Source: Cinclus cinclus (taxonomy: Eukaryota; Chordata; Aves; Passeriformes; Cinclidae). From it: a DNA stretch of 64,000 nt. The notes beneath the pieces were generated by a model. That model had not been told where the DNA came from, did no database searches, and saw nothing but the letters and a program-made list of their open reading frames with translations. How positions within the stretch are numbered: the stretch's first letter is position 1; each line of letters begins with the position of its first letter. Position numbers and translations under genes: made by a program. The stretch spans positions 5,325,598 through 5,389,597 of the forward strand of contig NC_085073.1 of NCBI RefSeq assembly GCF_963662255.1, in the 5' to 3' direction. Positions 47,763 through 57,935 of the stretch are shown here, piece by piece.

Positions 47763-48639
47763 GCCCGAGCTGGGTGAGCGAAGGGCCGGGGCTGTGTGAA
47801 CAGGTCAAGGGGCTCGCGGTGTCCCCTCGCTGTCCCCCTGGGGATGGTGATTCAGGCGCTGAGTCATGCCTCTCTTTCCTTCCCCTGGAGACCCCCCTTC
47901 CGCCAGTGTCCCCCCCGGGGGTGGCCGTCCCCCTCCCTGCCCTGGGAACAGGCAGGGACCGGAGGGATGCAGGAAGAGGTGAATCACGATCCGAACCTCC
48001 TGCTCACCCGGGCGGGCTGGACCCTGGGCGCATCTCGGGGCACCCATGGCACCCGGACAGGGCTTTACCTCAATTTGGGGTTTTTCAGGCTAAAACAGAT
48101 GGGAAAAAGCAACAAAGCGACCAAAGTAATGCAGTGCTAGGCCCCCACCCTGGGTGTCATCCCCAGACCACCGGGTGCCCCCCCGGGGCACATCCTGGTG
48201 TCCCCTGCAGCCCGGGGTGGGCGGGTTTGGGTGGGCAGCACCCGTGGGGTGCAGAGCAGCGCCTGTGGGCGAGGGGAAACTGAGGCAAGGGAGGGGGGGC
48301 TCACACCGAGGGAGGGAGGGAGGGGGTTCAGCCTGGGGACAGGGACGCGTTCGGCAGCAATGGAGGGGAATCACGTTCGAGGCTGTGGGGAAATGGGGTC
48401 CCAGCCCCTCACTGTGATGGGAAATTGGGGAAACTGAGGCAAGGGGCGGAGGGGGTCGGCCTCGGTCCCTCTTCGTGCCAGAGGTGGGGGGGGACGGGGG
48501 ACGACTCGGTCTGAACCCGTCTTCGTGCCGAGGATGGAGGAAAACCCAGGCAGGCGGTGGGGGGGGATCAATCCCAGCCCCTCCCGGTTACCGGGATGGG
48601 CGAAACTGATGGAGGAGACGAAGGGGGCCGGTCCCACCC

Positions 48640-49068
48640 CTGCCGGTGCCCGGGAATGCGGGGGGAGCGCTGTCCCTTTTCGGGGGGGGCCGAGGCGGGC
48701 GGGGCCGGCTCCCTCCGAGCTCCCCCCTCCCCGCCGGGGGCGGGGGGCCCGGGGCCGGGCCGGGCCGAGCCGCCTCCCCGGGGCGGGGGCAGGGCGGGGG
48801 GCGCAGCCGCTCCGGGAGCGCTGGCGGCGGCGGCTCCTCCATCGCCGCTGCTGCCGGAGCGGCCCCGGTGCCGCCGCAGCCACCGGGCGGGCCCGGGCCC
48901 CGGCCCCCCGCCCCCCCCCCCGCGGCCCCGCCCCGCCCGGCCCCGGTACCGGCGCTCCCGCCGCGGCGGAGCGGAGCCGAGCGGGGCCGGGCCGAGCCGA
49001 GCCGCTGCCGGTGGGCGCAGGTGCGCGCTGTCCCCCCGAGCCCCCCCGGACCCCCCCGGGACGGAGAG
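48640..49068 (+). promoter_or_regulatory. SEMA6B: CpG-island promoter and probable noncoding exon 1 of SEMA6B
   Basis: The most CpG-dense block of the right half, with GC boxes and no TATA box. It ends in a strong donor GGAGAG|GTAAGA (GT at 49069-49070). The first coding exon of SEMA6B has an acceptor (CCCGCAG, AG at 60183-60184) 34 bp before its ATG, so a noncoding exon must lie upstream and this is the best candidate. The transcription start is not known. Confidence 0.55.
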
Positions 49069-51960
49069 GTAAGAGCGCGGCCGGTGCCCCTCCATCCGCC
49101 CCCCTCCCGATGCGGTCCCGTCCCGCTTTATCCTCCTCCTCCTCCATCCGTTGCCCATCCTGGGGTGGGGGGGAAGGGAGAAAAGGGGGTGCTTCCCCCC
49201 CCCCCCCCTCCCTCCTCCCGCCGCCGCCGCTGCTGCATTGGGAAGCGGCGCTTTTGTTAGCGGAGCGGGCGGAACCTTGAAGGGTCACGGGCTGGAGGGG
49301 CCCCCCCCGCGCCCCCCAACCCGCACCCCTCTGTCCCCTCTCCCTGCAGCCTGAGCCCCCTGCACCGCTTCCCCCCCCAGCACCTCCATCCCTCATCGCC
49401 ATCCCCACCCCTGCACTCCTGGGGGTCCCACCCGCACCCCAATTCTTCCCCCCCCGGCTGCCTCCCGTTCCTCCCATCTCCAGCCCGCAACCCCAGCCCA
49501 GCCCGGCACCCCGCGAGCATCCCGGCACCCTCATCCCTCACCCCCAGCCCCCCTTCTCCCCCCCCCCCCCCCCCGGCACCCCGGAGACCCTCCCCGCACC
49601 CTGATCCCACAACCTCATGTCCCCACCGCCCACACCCCTGCTCCCCCCAGCACCCTGATGTGTCCCCCCAACATCCCTGTCCCCCCCACACCCCCCAGCG
49701 TCCCGATTCCGCACCCTTCTCCCCAGCCCAGCACCCCACAACCCCCCGCACCCCTGAGCCCCCCCCCTCCACCCAACACCCAGTCCCACCCCCCATCCCC
49801 TCCCACGCCCCCCTCCCACCCATCAGCCCCCCGGACAGGCACCCAGAGCCTCCCCCAGCCCCGGGACACGGCGATGGGCGCGGGACAAGGAGCCCCCCCC
49901 GCGCCAAGCTGGGAGGATGGGGATGGGGATAGGGATGGGATCGGGGGGGTCTCTGCTTCGTCGGGCTCCCGTTTTGCCTCCGCAGCTTCTTTGGGAAGCA
50001 GCCAGGGCTTGTTGGTGGTTTTTTTTCGGGGGTAGGGGGGATAAGAAAAGGAGGGGTTGGTCTATGCCCCCCACCCCGGGCAGCCTCTGCTGGTCGGGGG
50101 GAGGGGGGGGGGTGGGACGGAGATACTGAAATGAGGGGGTCCAGCCAATGCAATCCCCAAAAGGGCAGCGAGCAACGAGGCTCAGCCTGGTGGGGCTGGG
50201 TAGTTGTGCCCCCCTTCAAATAATCCCGCAGGGCTGGGTGGGGGGCAGAGCGCCCACAAATCCTGGGGGTGCCCGGCTCTGTCTCGGGGCTGTAACTTGG
50301 TGGGAACAAAGCTTGGGGGGGCAGCCGGTAAAAGTGGGGGACCCGCCGTGCATGGGGGGGTGTCAGGACAGGGCAGGGGGGGCCGAGCAGGCAGCGTCTG
50401 CCAGGCTGGGGGGGGGGGGGGGGTCTGTCCCCCTTTTTGGGGCTCGGCACCACTGCACCGTCGGCAGATTTGGCGAGGGGGAACCCTAAAATAACATGGC
50501 TGGGGGTGTTTTGTCTGACCCAAATCCTCCCTGTCACCCTCACTTGGGGTGTCCCGGGCACCCCCCAAACCCCGGCAAACCCCCCTGAGTGACCTCCATC
50601 ATCCCACACCACCCAGAGCAGTCGGGGGGCTGGGGCACCCCAAACCCCCCCCAGCCCCCCCCCCAATGGGGCAGAAGGGAGTGGGGACCCCCGTCCCTGT
50701 GCAGGGGTTTTGGGGAGGGGGCCCAGCACCCCCCATTAGAGCCGGGGGGGATGCCCGCGGGCCTGTGCCGTCTGCACGGGGTGACCTTGGGTGAGCTCTG
50801 CTTCCTGCCGTGCCTCAGTTTCCCTCTGCCAAGCCAGCCCGTGAGCTGTGGGGGGTTGCAGAGGGGATCCCCAATCCCTGGGGTGCCGGGAGGGGGTGTC
50901 AGACACTTGCCCTGAGTGACCACCCAGGGGGTCACCCGCCTCTGTTTGCCTGGGAGAGGTGGGGGTGATGATGGCACTTGTGGCACCGCCGTGTCCCCCC
51001 CAGGTGCCCCCCGCTGTCTCTTTGGGTCCAGCAGGGCCGGGTCCTACTCCAGGGACCGCTGGGAATGGGGCAGGGGACAGCTGAGCTGGTGTGGGGGACC
51101 TTCTGTGTGGCCCCCCTGGCAGTTTACCCCACAAAATGACACTGAGGGCAGCTCTGGCTGGCCCAGGGTCCGTCCCGGGGTGCCACGGGCGGGCAGTGCC
51201 CGGTGTCCCCCTGTCACAGCCCGTGGGTGCTGGGGTCACATCCCGGCGGCTCCCGGGGTGCTGAGCGGGGCCAGCGCGGCTCCAGAGCCCTTCTGCAGCG
51301 TCCCGGGGGTCACACTGTAGCTGGCTCCCCGCTGTCCCCGCTGTCCCCGCTGTCCCCGCTGTCCCCGCTGTCCCCGGGGCACGTGGCTGTGCTGGGGAGC
51401 TTTTGTGGAGGGGGGGTGTCAGGATCTGGCCCCGGGGTTCGGGTTTAGTTCTGGGGGTGCCGGGGGCAGCTCGGCCACCCTCCATCAGTGCCGGTGTGTC
51501 AGTGTGGGGGGACACGGCTCATCCCCCCTCCCAGGAGCCCCCTCCGGTGGTTTTGGTGCCATTCCCACAACAAAGGGAGATGGCCCAGCTCAGCCCGGTG
51601 ACCCCGCAGGGGGCACAGGAGCTCACACGCGTGTGCCACCCACGGCAGGACTGTCCCCTTGGGGGGCTGCAGGGACGTCCCGTGCTCGCCCCGGGCCAGG
51701 ACCCTGCTGGCTCTGTGTCCCTTCCAGCCCCACCAGGAGCCCCCAGTCGCGGGACAGAGCAGTGGCACACGGCTGGGCGTCCCTGTCCCCTCGGCCCTGG
51801 CAGGCGGCTGCACACGCCAGGCGATGTTTTGGCTCCCAGTTAAACCAGTAACTCCTGTGCTGCCGCCAGCAGTCCCACAGCGGTGCTGGGGCACAGCCCG
51901 GCCCTGCTTTCCCGGAGCTGGATGCAGATCCCTGCTGCAGTGCCGGATGCGGTTTGTATC
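49069..51960 (+). other. SEMA6B: 5' part of the SEMA6B 5'-UTR intron: C/G-homopolymer-rich DNA
   Basis: Dominated by C runs on the left (e.g. 49558-49574) and G runs further right (50408-50423), with CCCCGCACCC-type low complexity. Long open frames, especially on -, follow from the skewed composition. Gaps and length errors in assembly are likely here. Confidence 0.5.
51332..51377. repeat. CTGTCCCCG 9-bp tandem repeat
   Basis: Five perfect consecutive copies. Confidence 0.9.
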
Positions 51961-51964
51961 CCTA

Positions 51965-52022
51965 GACAAGCTGGAATATTTTTAATTAAACCTGCCAGTT
52001 TGGATGCGATTTAATTTTTCAG
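51965..52022. promoter_or_regulatory. AT-rich islet in the SEMA6B intron
   Basis: TGGAATATTTTTAATTAAAC and GATGCGATTTAATTTTTCAG in GC-rich surroundings; homeodomain-type cores. Confidence 0.35.
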
Positions 52023-52619
52023 TGGGCTGAGCTGCGCCGGGCCCTTGGAGCACCTCCGGCGCCGGGGCCGGATCCCATCTCGTGTCGGGGGGTTTGTCCC
52101 ACCGGGCACGGACACGGGATTTTCCAGGGTGCCTTTTCCACGCCGGTACCTCCCCGCTGTGCCAGGCCGGTGGGTCAGCAGGGGCCGGCCGGGATGGTTT
52201 CCCTGTGGTGTCGCTGTGCATCCGATGGGTTTGGGCGACATCAACAGTAGTAAAGAAAAGCAGGAGCAGCCCCGGCTCCATCTGGAGCTGTGCCTGCCTT
52301 ACCTGTTGTCGCCCATCGCCACCGGCGTCTCGGGAGCTGCGTCCCGAGCAGCTCCCGGCTCTGCCGCCCCTGCCCGGGATGGCGCTGGAGCTGGAGTCGG
52401 AGCGTGGCACCCACAGAAGGCTCGGTACCCTCGGCAGTGCCCGGCCCAGCGGCAAATGGGACACGATGGCCTTGGGGACCCTCCAGCCGGGCCCCAGGGA
52501 GCTCCAGGCTTTGGTGGCATCCCCACAAAAGGGGCGATGAGGGTTTGGGTTCCCTGAGAGAAGCGGGGGGAGAGGAAGAGCAGTGGGCTGGCACAGAGGA
52601 GATCCCACAGGGACTCCCG

Positions 52620-52760
52620 TGTGCTAACGGGATTTTACTCCCTATTTAATTACAATTTTGTCAAATTAAAAAAAAAGAAAAAAAGGGGGGGGGTGGGATA
52701 AAGAGCTCCCTCTCGCCTCTTTGTGCCGGTTCCCAGCAGCCGGTTAATTAAACAGCGGCT
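52620..52760. promoter_or_regulatory. AT-rich islet with TTTAATTACAATT and GGTTAATTAAAC
   Basis: CCTATTTAATTACAATTTTG, an A-rich run and, 60 bp later, CCGGTTAATTAAACAGCGGC. The A-run followed by G8 is low complexity. Confidence 0.3.
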
Positions 52761-53409
52761 GCTGAAGCCACCGGTCCCGGGGGAGCCCCGCGCTGGGGCT
52801 TGGCGTCACACCTGGGCTCCAGTTGCTCCCAGTTCAGCCCAGTTCGGGCGGCTGGCGGCGTGGCTGTGGCTGTGGCAGTGTCGTGCCGATGCGCCGTGGC
52901 TAATCCTCACTCTTCCCCGTGTAATCCCGCCCGCCGGGATAATCCCATCAAACCCGGCAGCGCCGCGGCCGAGCTCAGCGCCGGGTTTGGCGCCGGGGAG
53001 ATCTGGGAGGGACACGGGGGGGGGGGAGGGACACGGTGGCCTCGGGAAGGACCGTGGGAGCTGCGGGAGCTTGCGAGGGGCTCGGGTGGGGAAACCGAGG
53101 CACGGAACAGGGACCAGGACGGGAGGGAGGCAGTGCTGGGAACAGCCCCAGGGTGATGGAAGAGGCTGGGGTGGGACGAGGCAGCGGTGGCAGCACCCGC
53201 GGGTCACCCCGAGAGACGGATCCGGCCCTGGTCGGCGTGGGGGGAAACATCACGGGCTCTTCTCACCGCCCCATCCATCACCTCCCGCCGGGAGCGCTGA
53301 GATAAAACGCCGGGAAATGAGGAAGTGTCAAGGTGGAGGTTTGGGAGCTGGGATCCATCCTTACCCAAAATAATCGGAGCTGGCTCCATCCCTCGTGCCA
53401 GCCCTGTGT

Positions 53410-53632
53410 GCACAGCCCTGGTCACACATATGCCAGCACACGCCTCTCACGTGTGACACACCTGCACACGTGTGACACCCATGAACACACGTGTGACATC
53501 CCTGCACAGACACACAGGTGCCACCCGCTGCACACACGAGTGCCACCCGGTGCCCACATGCCGTCACACACAGGTGCCAGCTGGTGCCCACATTCCTGCA
53601 CATGTGTGTCACCCAGTGCCTCCTGCCAGCCC

Positions 53633-53686
<54 letters not shown>

Positions 53687-53820
53687 CACCTGGTGCGCAC
53701 ACACTGACAGAGAGCGACATGTGACACGTGTGACACCTGCTGTACACACCGACACCTGCACACACGACACACGGTGACACCCCCCGCACGCACGTGACAC
53801 CCCGTGCACGCCCCCCCACG
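53410..53820. repeat. (CA)n microsatellite in a degenerate CACACGTGTGACACC repeat
   Basis: A pure (CA) run of about 25 units at 53634-53684 is flanked on both sides by 15- to 30-bp units built from CACACGTGTGACACC. CACGTG-type palindromes recur through the block. Confidence 0.85.
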
Positions 53821-54111
53821 CGCAGATGGCACCTGGCACACCTGGCAGGGGACAGGGACACCGGCCTGTCCTGAGGCTTTGGGCGCTGGTGCCTGGGAAG
53901 CTGCGGCGGTGATGGCGGCGGGGGTGGCAGAGACAGTGACAGTGGCGGTGACAGCGGTGGCCTGGTGGGAGCCGCGGGCTGTGCCGGGAGAACAAGGAGC
54001 AGCTCCGAGGGCGGTGAGGCCGCTCGGACCTTCCGGCGAGGCGGCAGCGCGGAGGCGGCGCTGGGAACAATGGCCCTTTGTTCTGCGTGCCGCTGGCATC
54101 CCACAGCCCGG

Positions 54112-54800
54112 CCTGCATCCCACCCTGCATCCCACCCTGCATCCCACCCTGCATCCCACCCTGCATCCCGTCCTGCATCCCACCCTGCATCCCACCCTGC
54201 ATCCCACCCTGCATCCCACCCTGCATCCCGTCCTGCATCCCACCCTGCATCCCACCCTCCATCCCGTCCTGCATCCCACCCTGCATCCCACCCTGCATCC
54301 CACCCTGCATCCCACCCTGCATCCCGTCCTGCATCCCACCCTCCATCCCGTCCTGCATCCCACCCTGCATCCCACCCTGCATCCCACCCTGCATCCCGCC
54401 CTGCATCCCACCCTGCATCCCGTCCTGCATCCCACCCTGCATCCCACCCTGCATCCCGTCCTGCATCCCACCCTGCATCCCACCCTGCATCCCACCCTGC
54501 ATCCCGCCCTGCATCCCACCCTGCATCCCGCCCTGCATCCCACCCTGCATCCCACCCTGCATCCCACCCTGCATCCCACCCTGCATCCCGCCCTGCATCC
54601 CACCCTGCATCCCACCCTGCATCCTACCCTCCATCCCACCCTGCATCCCATCCTCTATCCCATCCTCCATCCCATCCTCCACCTTGCATCCCAGCCCACA
54701 TCCCACTCCACATCCCACATCCTACATCCCATATTCCATCTGCGCATCCCACTGCACATCCTGCATCCCACTCCTCATCCCACATCCCACACTCCACCCT
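54112..54800. repeat. 12-bp CATCCCACCCTG minisatellite with 60-bp higher-order period
   Basis: About 45 near-perfect units to about 54655, then progressively degenerate CATCCCA(C/T) units to 54800. The 60 bp at 54121-54180 equals 54181-54240 exactly (five 12-bp units, the last with CCCGTCCTG). All six frames are open through it, so the His-Pro, Cys-Ile-Pro-Pro and Met-Gln-Gly-Gly repeat open frames are artefacts. Confidence 0.95.
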
Positions 54801-55319
54801 GTCCCCCCGGGCAGTCCCAGCCCCCATCCTGGCTCCAGGCATCCCACAGCTCCCGTGGGGCTCACGGAGGTGGGGGAGGAGGATTTTGGGTGTCACCCCA
54901 CAAAGCTCATCCCTGTCCCCAGCCATGACAGAGGACACTCCTAAAACAGAGAGTGGGATGGAGAGAATGGTGCTGTGAAGGAGGAGGAGGAGGCCGCAAG
55001 ACGAAGGCTCACGTGCTCTCACCCACACCTTGGCACCGGAAGCCACTTGTCACTTTGTCACCCTCTGGGCACACCGGCGGTGGCAGGAGGAGATTTGCTG
55101 GGGGTGGCCGTGGCTCCTGTCCCCTCCGGTGTCCCCATCTCTTGGTGTTCCTGGGAGCTGGGTGGTTCCAGGAGGGAAGGTGGGCACCCTGAGTGCCACC
55201 TCCAGGGCCATCATCACCTTGGGGACAGCAGGATGCTGAGGATGACGAGGCTACGGTGACGCTGTAGTGACAGTGAGGTGACACTGAGGTGACCTGCCAC
55301 CCCCAGTCCCTCTCTGCCC

Positions 55320-55530
55320 CGTTGAACCCAGCAGATATTTAACTTTATTTAAAAACAAGAGTTTGAAGGGAATCTGAGTGGGAAGTGCTGGTTCTGGGCC
55401 TGGAGAGTTGGAACAGCTCAGTTTTCCTGACAGGAAAAGCATAGCTGTCACAGGGAGGGGGGACCCAAATGTCAACAAAGCCCCAAAACCTAACCCCCAA
55501 CTTTATTAGGGCTTAAAAACGGACCCGGCT
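55320..55530. other. AT-rich stretch with two minus-strand AATAAA motifs
   Basis: TTTATT at 55344-55349 and 55502-55507 reads AATAAA on -. The surrounding sequence is unique and less GC-rich. It could be the 3' end of an unannotated antisense transcript or simply an islet; no minus-strand exon was recognised. Confidence 0.25.
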
Positions 55531-55859
55531 GCGGGGGGGCTGACCCTTGGTCCCAACCCCTGGAGTCTCCCCCGGTTCCTCTGGCTCTGGGGTCAGTGGG
55601 TTTTGATATGGGACCAGCTGGGATCATTGTAGGGCTGCTCTCTGAGGACTGGGGTGTTTTTGGGGTGGGTTTGGGGTGTCAGTGGGTGGTGTGGGTGTGT
55701 CTGGCAGCCTCCCATCCCGGGAACGCCAGGGCTCCGTGTCCTGGCAGGTAATTGCAGGGTTCCTGCCTGGAGCCGGATGTAAACACTCCAGGGCTTATTG
55801 TAGGGTCTCCCGTGGGATTGAGCCAGGAGCTGGTGTCCCTCTGCCTGCTCGGGGACACC

Positions 55860-56520
55860 CATGGGGACAGGGGTCCACGGGGAAAGGGACACTCTGGGGA
55901 AGGTGCTCTTCGGGAGCGGGACACCCTGGTGACACGGGCTCCATAAGGTGACAGGAATCCCTGGGGACAAGGATCCCTGGGGATGGGGGAGGTGCCATCC
56001 CGGGACTGGCAGGGCTTTGGGTGGGGGTTCCCAGGGCGGTGCCCAGGCTCGGGGCAGGAACAGGGGGTTCCCTCTCCTGATGTGGAAGGGGAACTGAGGC
56101 ACGAGGCCACGGGCGGTGACTCGGAGCTGCTGTTGTCCCGGCCCTGGGGCCATGTGGGTGACAAAGAGAGGTGACAGGCTGAGATCCAGGGGACCCCGCC
56201 ACGGCACGGAGCCCCTGGGGTGGCACAGGACGAGGGGGGTGAGTGCCTTTGGGGACAAGAAGACATGTGGGGCTTTGGGGACCAGGGGGATGAGGGGAAT
56301 GGCTGTTTTGGAGGGACAGGAGGGGCAGGGATGTGCCCCTTTGGGGACAAGGAGGGTGACAGTCTTTGGGGGACAGGAGACACATGAGGGGATGTGTGTG
56401 AATAGGGACGAGCGGCTTGAGGAGACCGGCAGGACGGGAGGCTCCTGTCCCGTGGAACTGGGAGGGGACAGGATGGGACAAAGGCTGTGAACTGGGGGGA
56501 CAGCAGGGGACAAGGGGTGT
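55860..56520. repeat. Degenerate GGGGACA-based repeat
   Basis: Recurrent GGGGACA(A/G)GG and TTTGGGGACAAGGAG-type phrases with 25- to 60-bp spacing; heavily diverged. Confidence 0.5.
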
Positions 56521-56579
56521 GAATCGGGGGGGCACACAGAACTCCGTCTGCCACCCCGTCTTCCTCCCCCCCCCCGGAG

Positions 56580-56670
56580 TTTATTTCGGCGTGACGCGTG
56601 ATCCTCCTCGCTAGGAAACCGTCCTTAATATGCAGATGAGCCTGTATTTAATATGCAAATCACCATGCGG
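56580..56670. promoter_or_regulatory. Tandem octamer-like islet upstream of the TATA exon
   Basis: TTAATATGCAGATGA (56626-56640) and TTAATATGCAAATCA (56649-56663) are near-identical 15-mers 23 bp apart; the second contains a perfect octamer ATGCAAAT (56654-56661). It lies about 320 bp upstream of a TATA box. Confidence 0.5.
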
Positions 56671-56977
56671 CTCTGGCCGGCCACCAGCACGGCCGGCGTG
56701 CTGGAAGGGACAAGGGACGTGTCAGGGCACCTATGGGTGTCACCCGGGGGGTACCCGGCAACCGGGGCCACCTCTGGGCACCCACGGTGGGTGACAAAGC
56801 CACCCAAGGTAACCGCGAGGTCCCCACCATCCCCCGTGCTCCTGTCGGGGGACGGACGCCCCCGGTGGCTTGTGGTGTCCTGAGGGTCTCAGACTCCTGA
56901 GTCCCCACCCGGTGGGCGATGGGGAGGGGACAGGGACAAGGAACAACGGACAAGGGACGAGGGACGGGGCCCGGGGC

Positions 56978-57067
56978 TATAAACGGCAGCTGTAAGCGGA
57001 GCCGGTAACTGGAGCGGGAGGCCCGAGGGGACATTTGAGCCGCCGGCGGGGCCGTGGAAGCGCCAAG
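56978..57067 (+). promoter_or_regulatory. SEMA6B: TATA box and candidate alternative first exon of SEMA6B
   Basis: TATAAA at 56978-56983 in GGGGCTATAAACGGC. A transcript starting about 30 bp downstream would reach the donor CCAAG|GTAAATG (GT at 57068-57069), which could splice to the coding exon at 60185. The segment lacks an ATG. Inferred from signals only. Confidence 0.4.
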
Positions 57068-57574
57068 GTAAATGGTGGGTGCTGTGTCCCCCCACCCCCG
57101 GCCACCACGGTGACCCCCCCCATCCCTGCCACTCACGCGGGGACCTCTCCGGTGCTGCTGTTCCCCCGTCCCCTCGGCACCTCCGCAGCTCTGGGGGTGC
57201 TGGTGCGATCCCCCCGGGAGGTGCCGCTGGGAAAGGGGGGGGACCCAGGGCAGGAGACAGGGACAGGGACAAGGCCAGCGCGCGGTGCCAGGTGGCCGGG
57301 GTGACATTTGCTCCGTCCCTGCCGTGGGGACAGCTGCTTCCTGGCTCTGCCATCTGAACCGGCCCCGGAACGGAAACCCGGGGGGGGCTCAGCCCCCCAG
57401 CGCCGGCGGCGGCAGCAGCTGGGATTGGGGGGGTCCCCGTGGCACTTGGGGGGGCTCTGCTGGTGACCCCCAAACCCCTCTGTGGCAATGGGGGCGGCAC
57501 TGTGTGACCCCACTGGGCAAGGGCACCGGGAGCCACATTTTGGGGGGCTGAAACATGTGGAGGGGTTTGTGTGT

Positions 57575-57625
57575 GTAAAGCCTCATTAGCGTAACTAATT
57601 ACTGATTTCTTGTCGGCGTTGGGCC
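57575..57625. promoter_or_regulatory. Islet with CATTAGCGTAACTAATTACT
   Basis: Two TAAT-type cores in 20 bp, in AT-rich unique sequence within the SEMA6B 5' intron. Confidence 0.35.
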
Positions 57626-57769
57626 CCTTCTGAAGGAAATAACCCCAAAATCCGGCATTAAACCGATGGAGTGGAATGTGGAAATTGAGATTATACCAGG
57701 GACGGGATTCCCAAAAAGTTGTGTTTTAAGGGATTTCATTGACGGTGTCCTCTGCCTTTCCCACCCTCC

Positions 57770-57935
57770 ATTCCTCAGTGTGTCCCCCCCATTCCCAATG
57801 TCCCCCCCCATTCTCCAGTGTGTCCCGCTTTCCCGGTGTCCCCCCTTTCCCACTGCTCCCCGTATATCCCTGTGTGTGTCCCCCTTTCCTGGTGTCCCTT
57901 TTTGGTGTCACCTCCACTCCCGGTGTGTCCCACCC
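57770..57935. repeat. Degenerate CCCATTCCCAGTGTGTCCCC repeat
   Basis: About six units of 20-30 bp with the theme TTCCC(A/G)(G/A)TGT(G/C)TCCCCCC. Confidence 0.7.

Noticed and set aside
48371..50729. 387- and 490-residue open frames on the minus strand
   Set aside because: They overlap the SEMA6B CpG island and C/G homopolymers; composition-driven and without recognisable domains.
53804..54978. Long His-Pro-Thr-Leu, Cys-Ile-Pro-Pro and Met-Gln-Gly-Gly repeat open frames
   Set aside because: Produced by the 12-bp CATCCCACCCTG minisatellite in all frames; no coding character.
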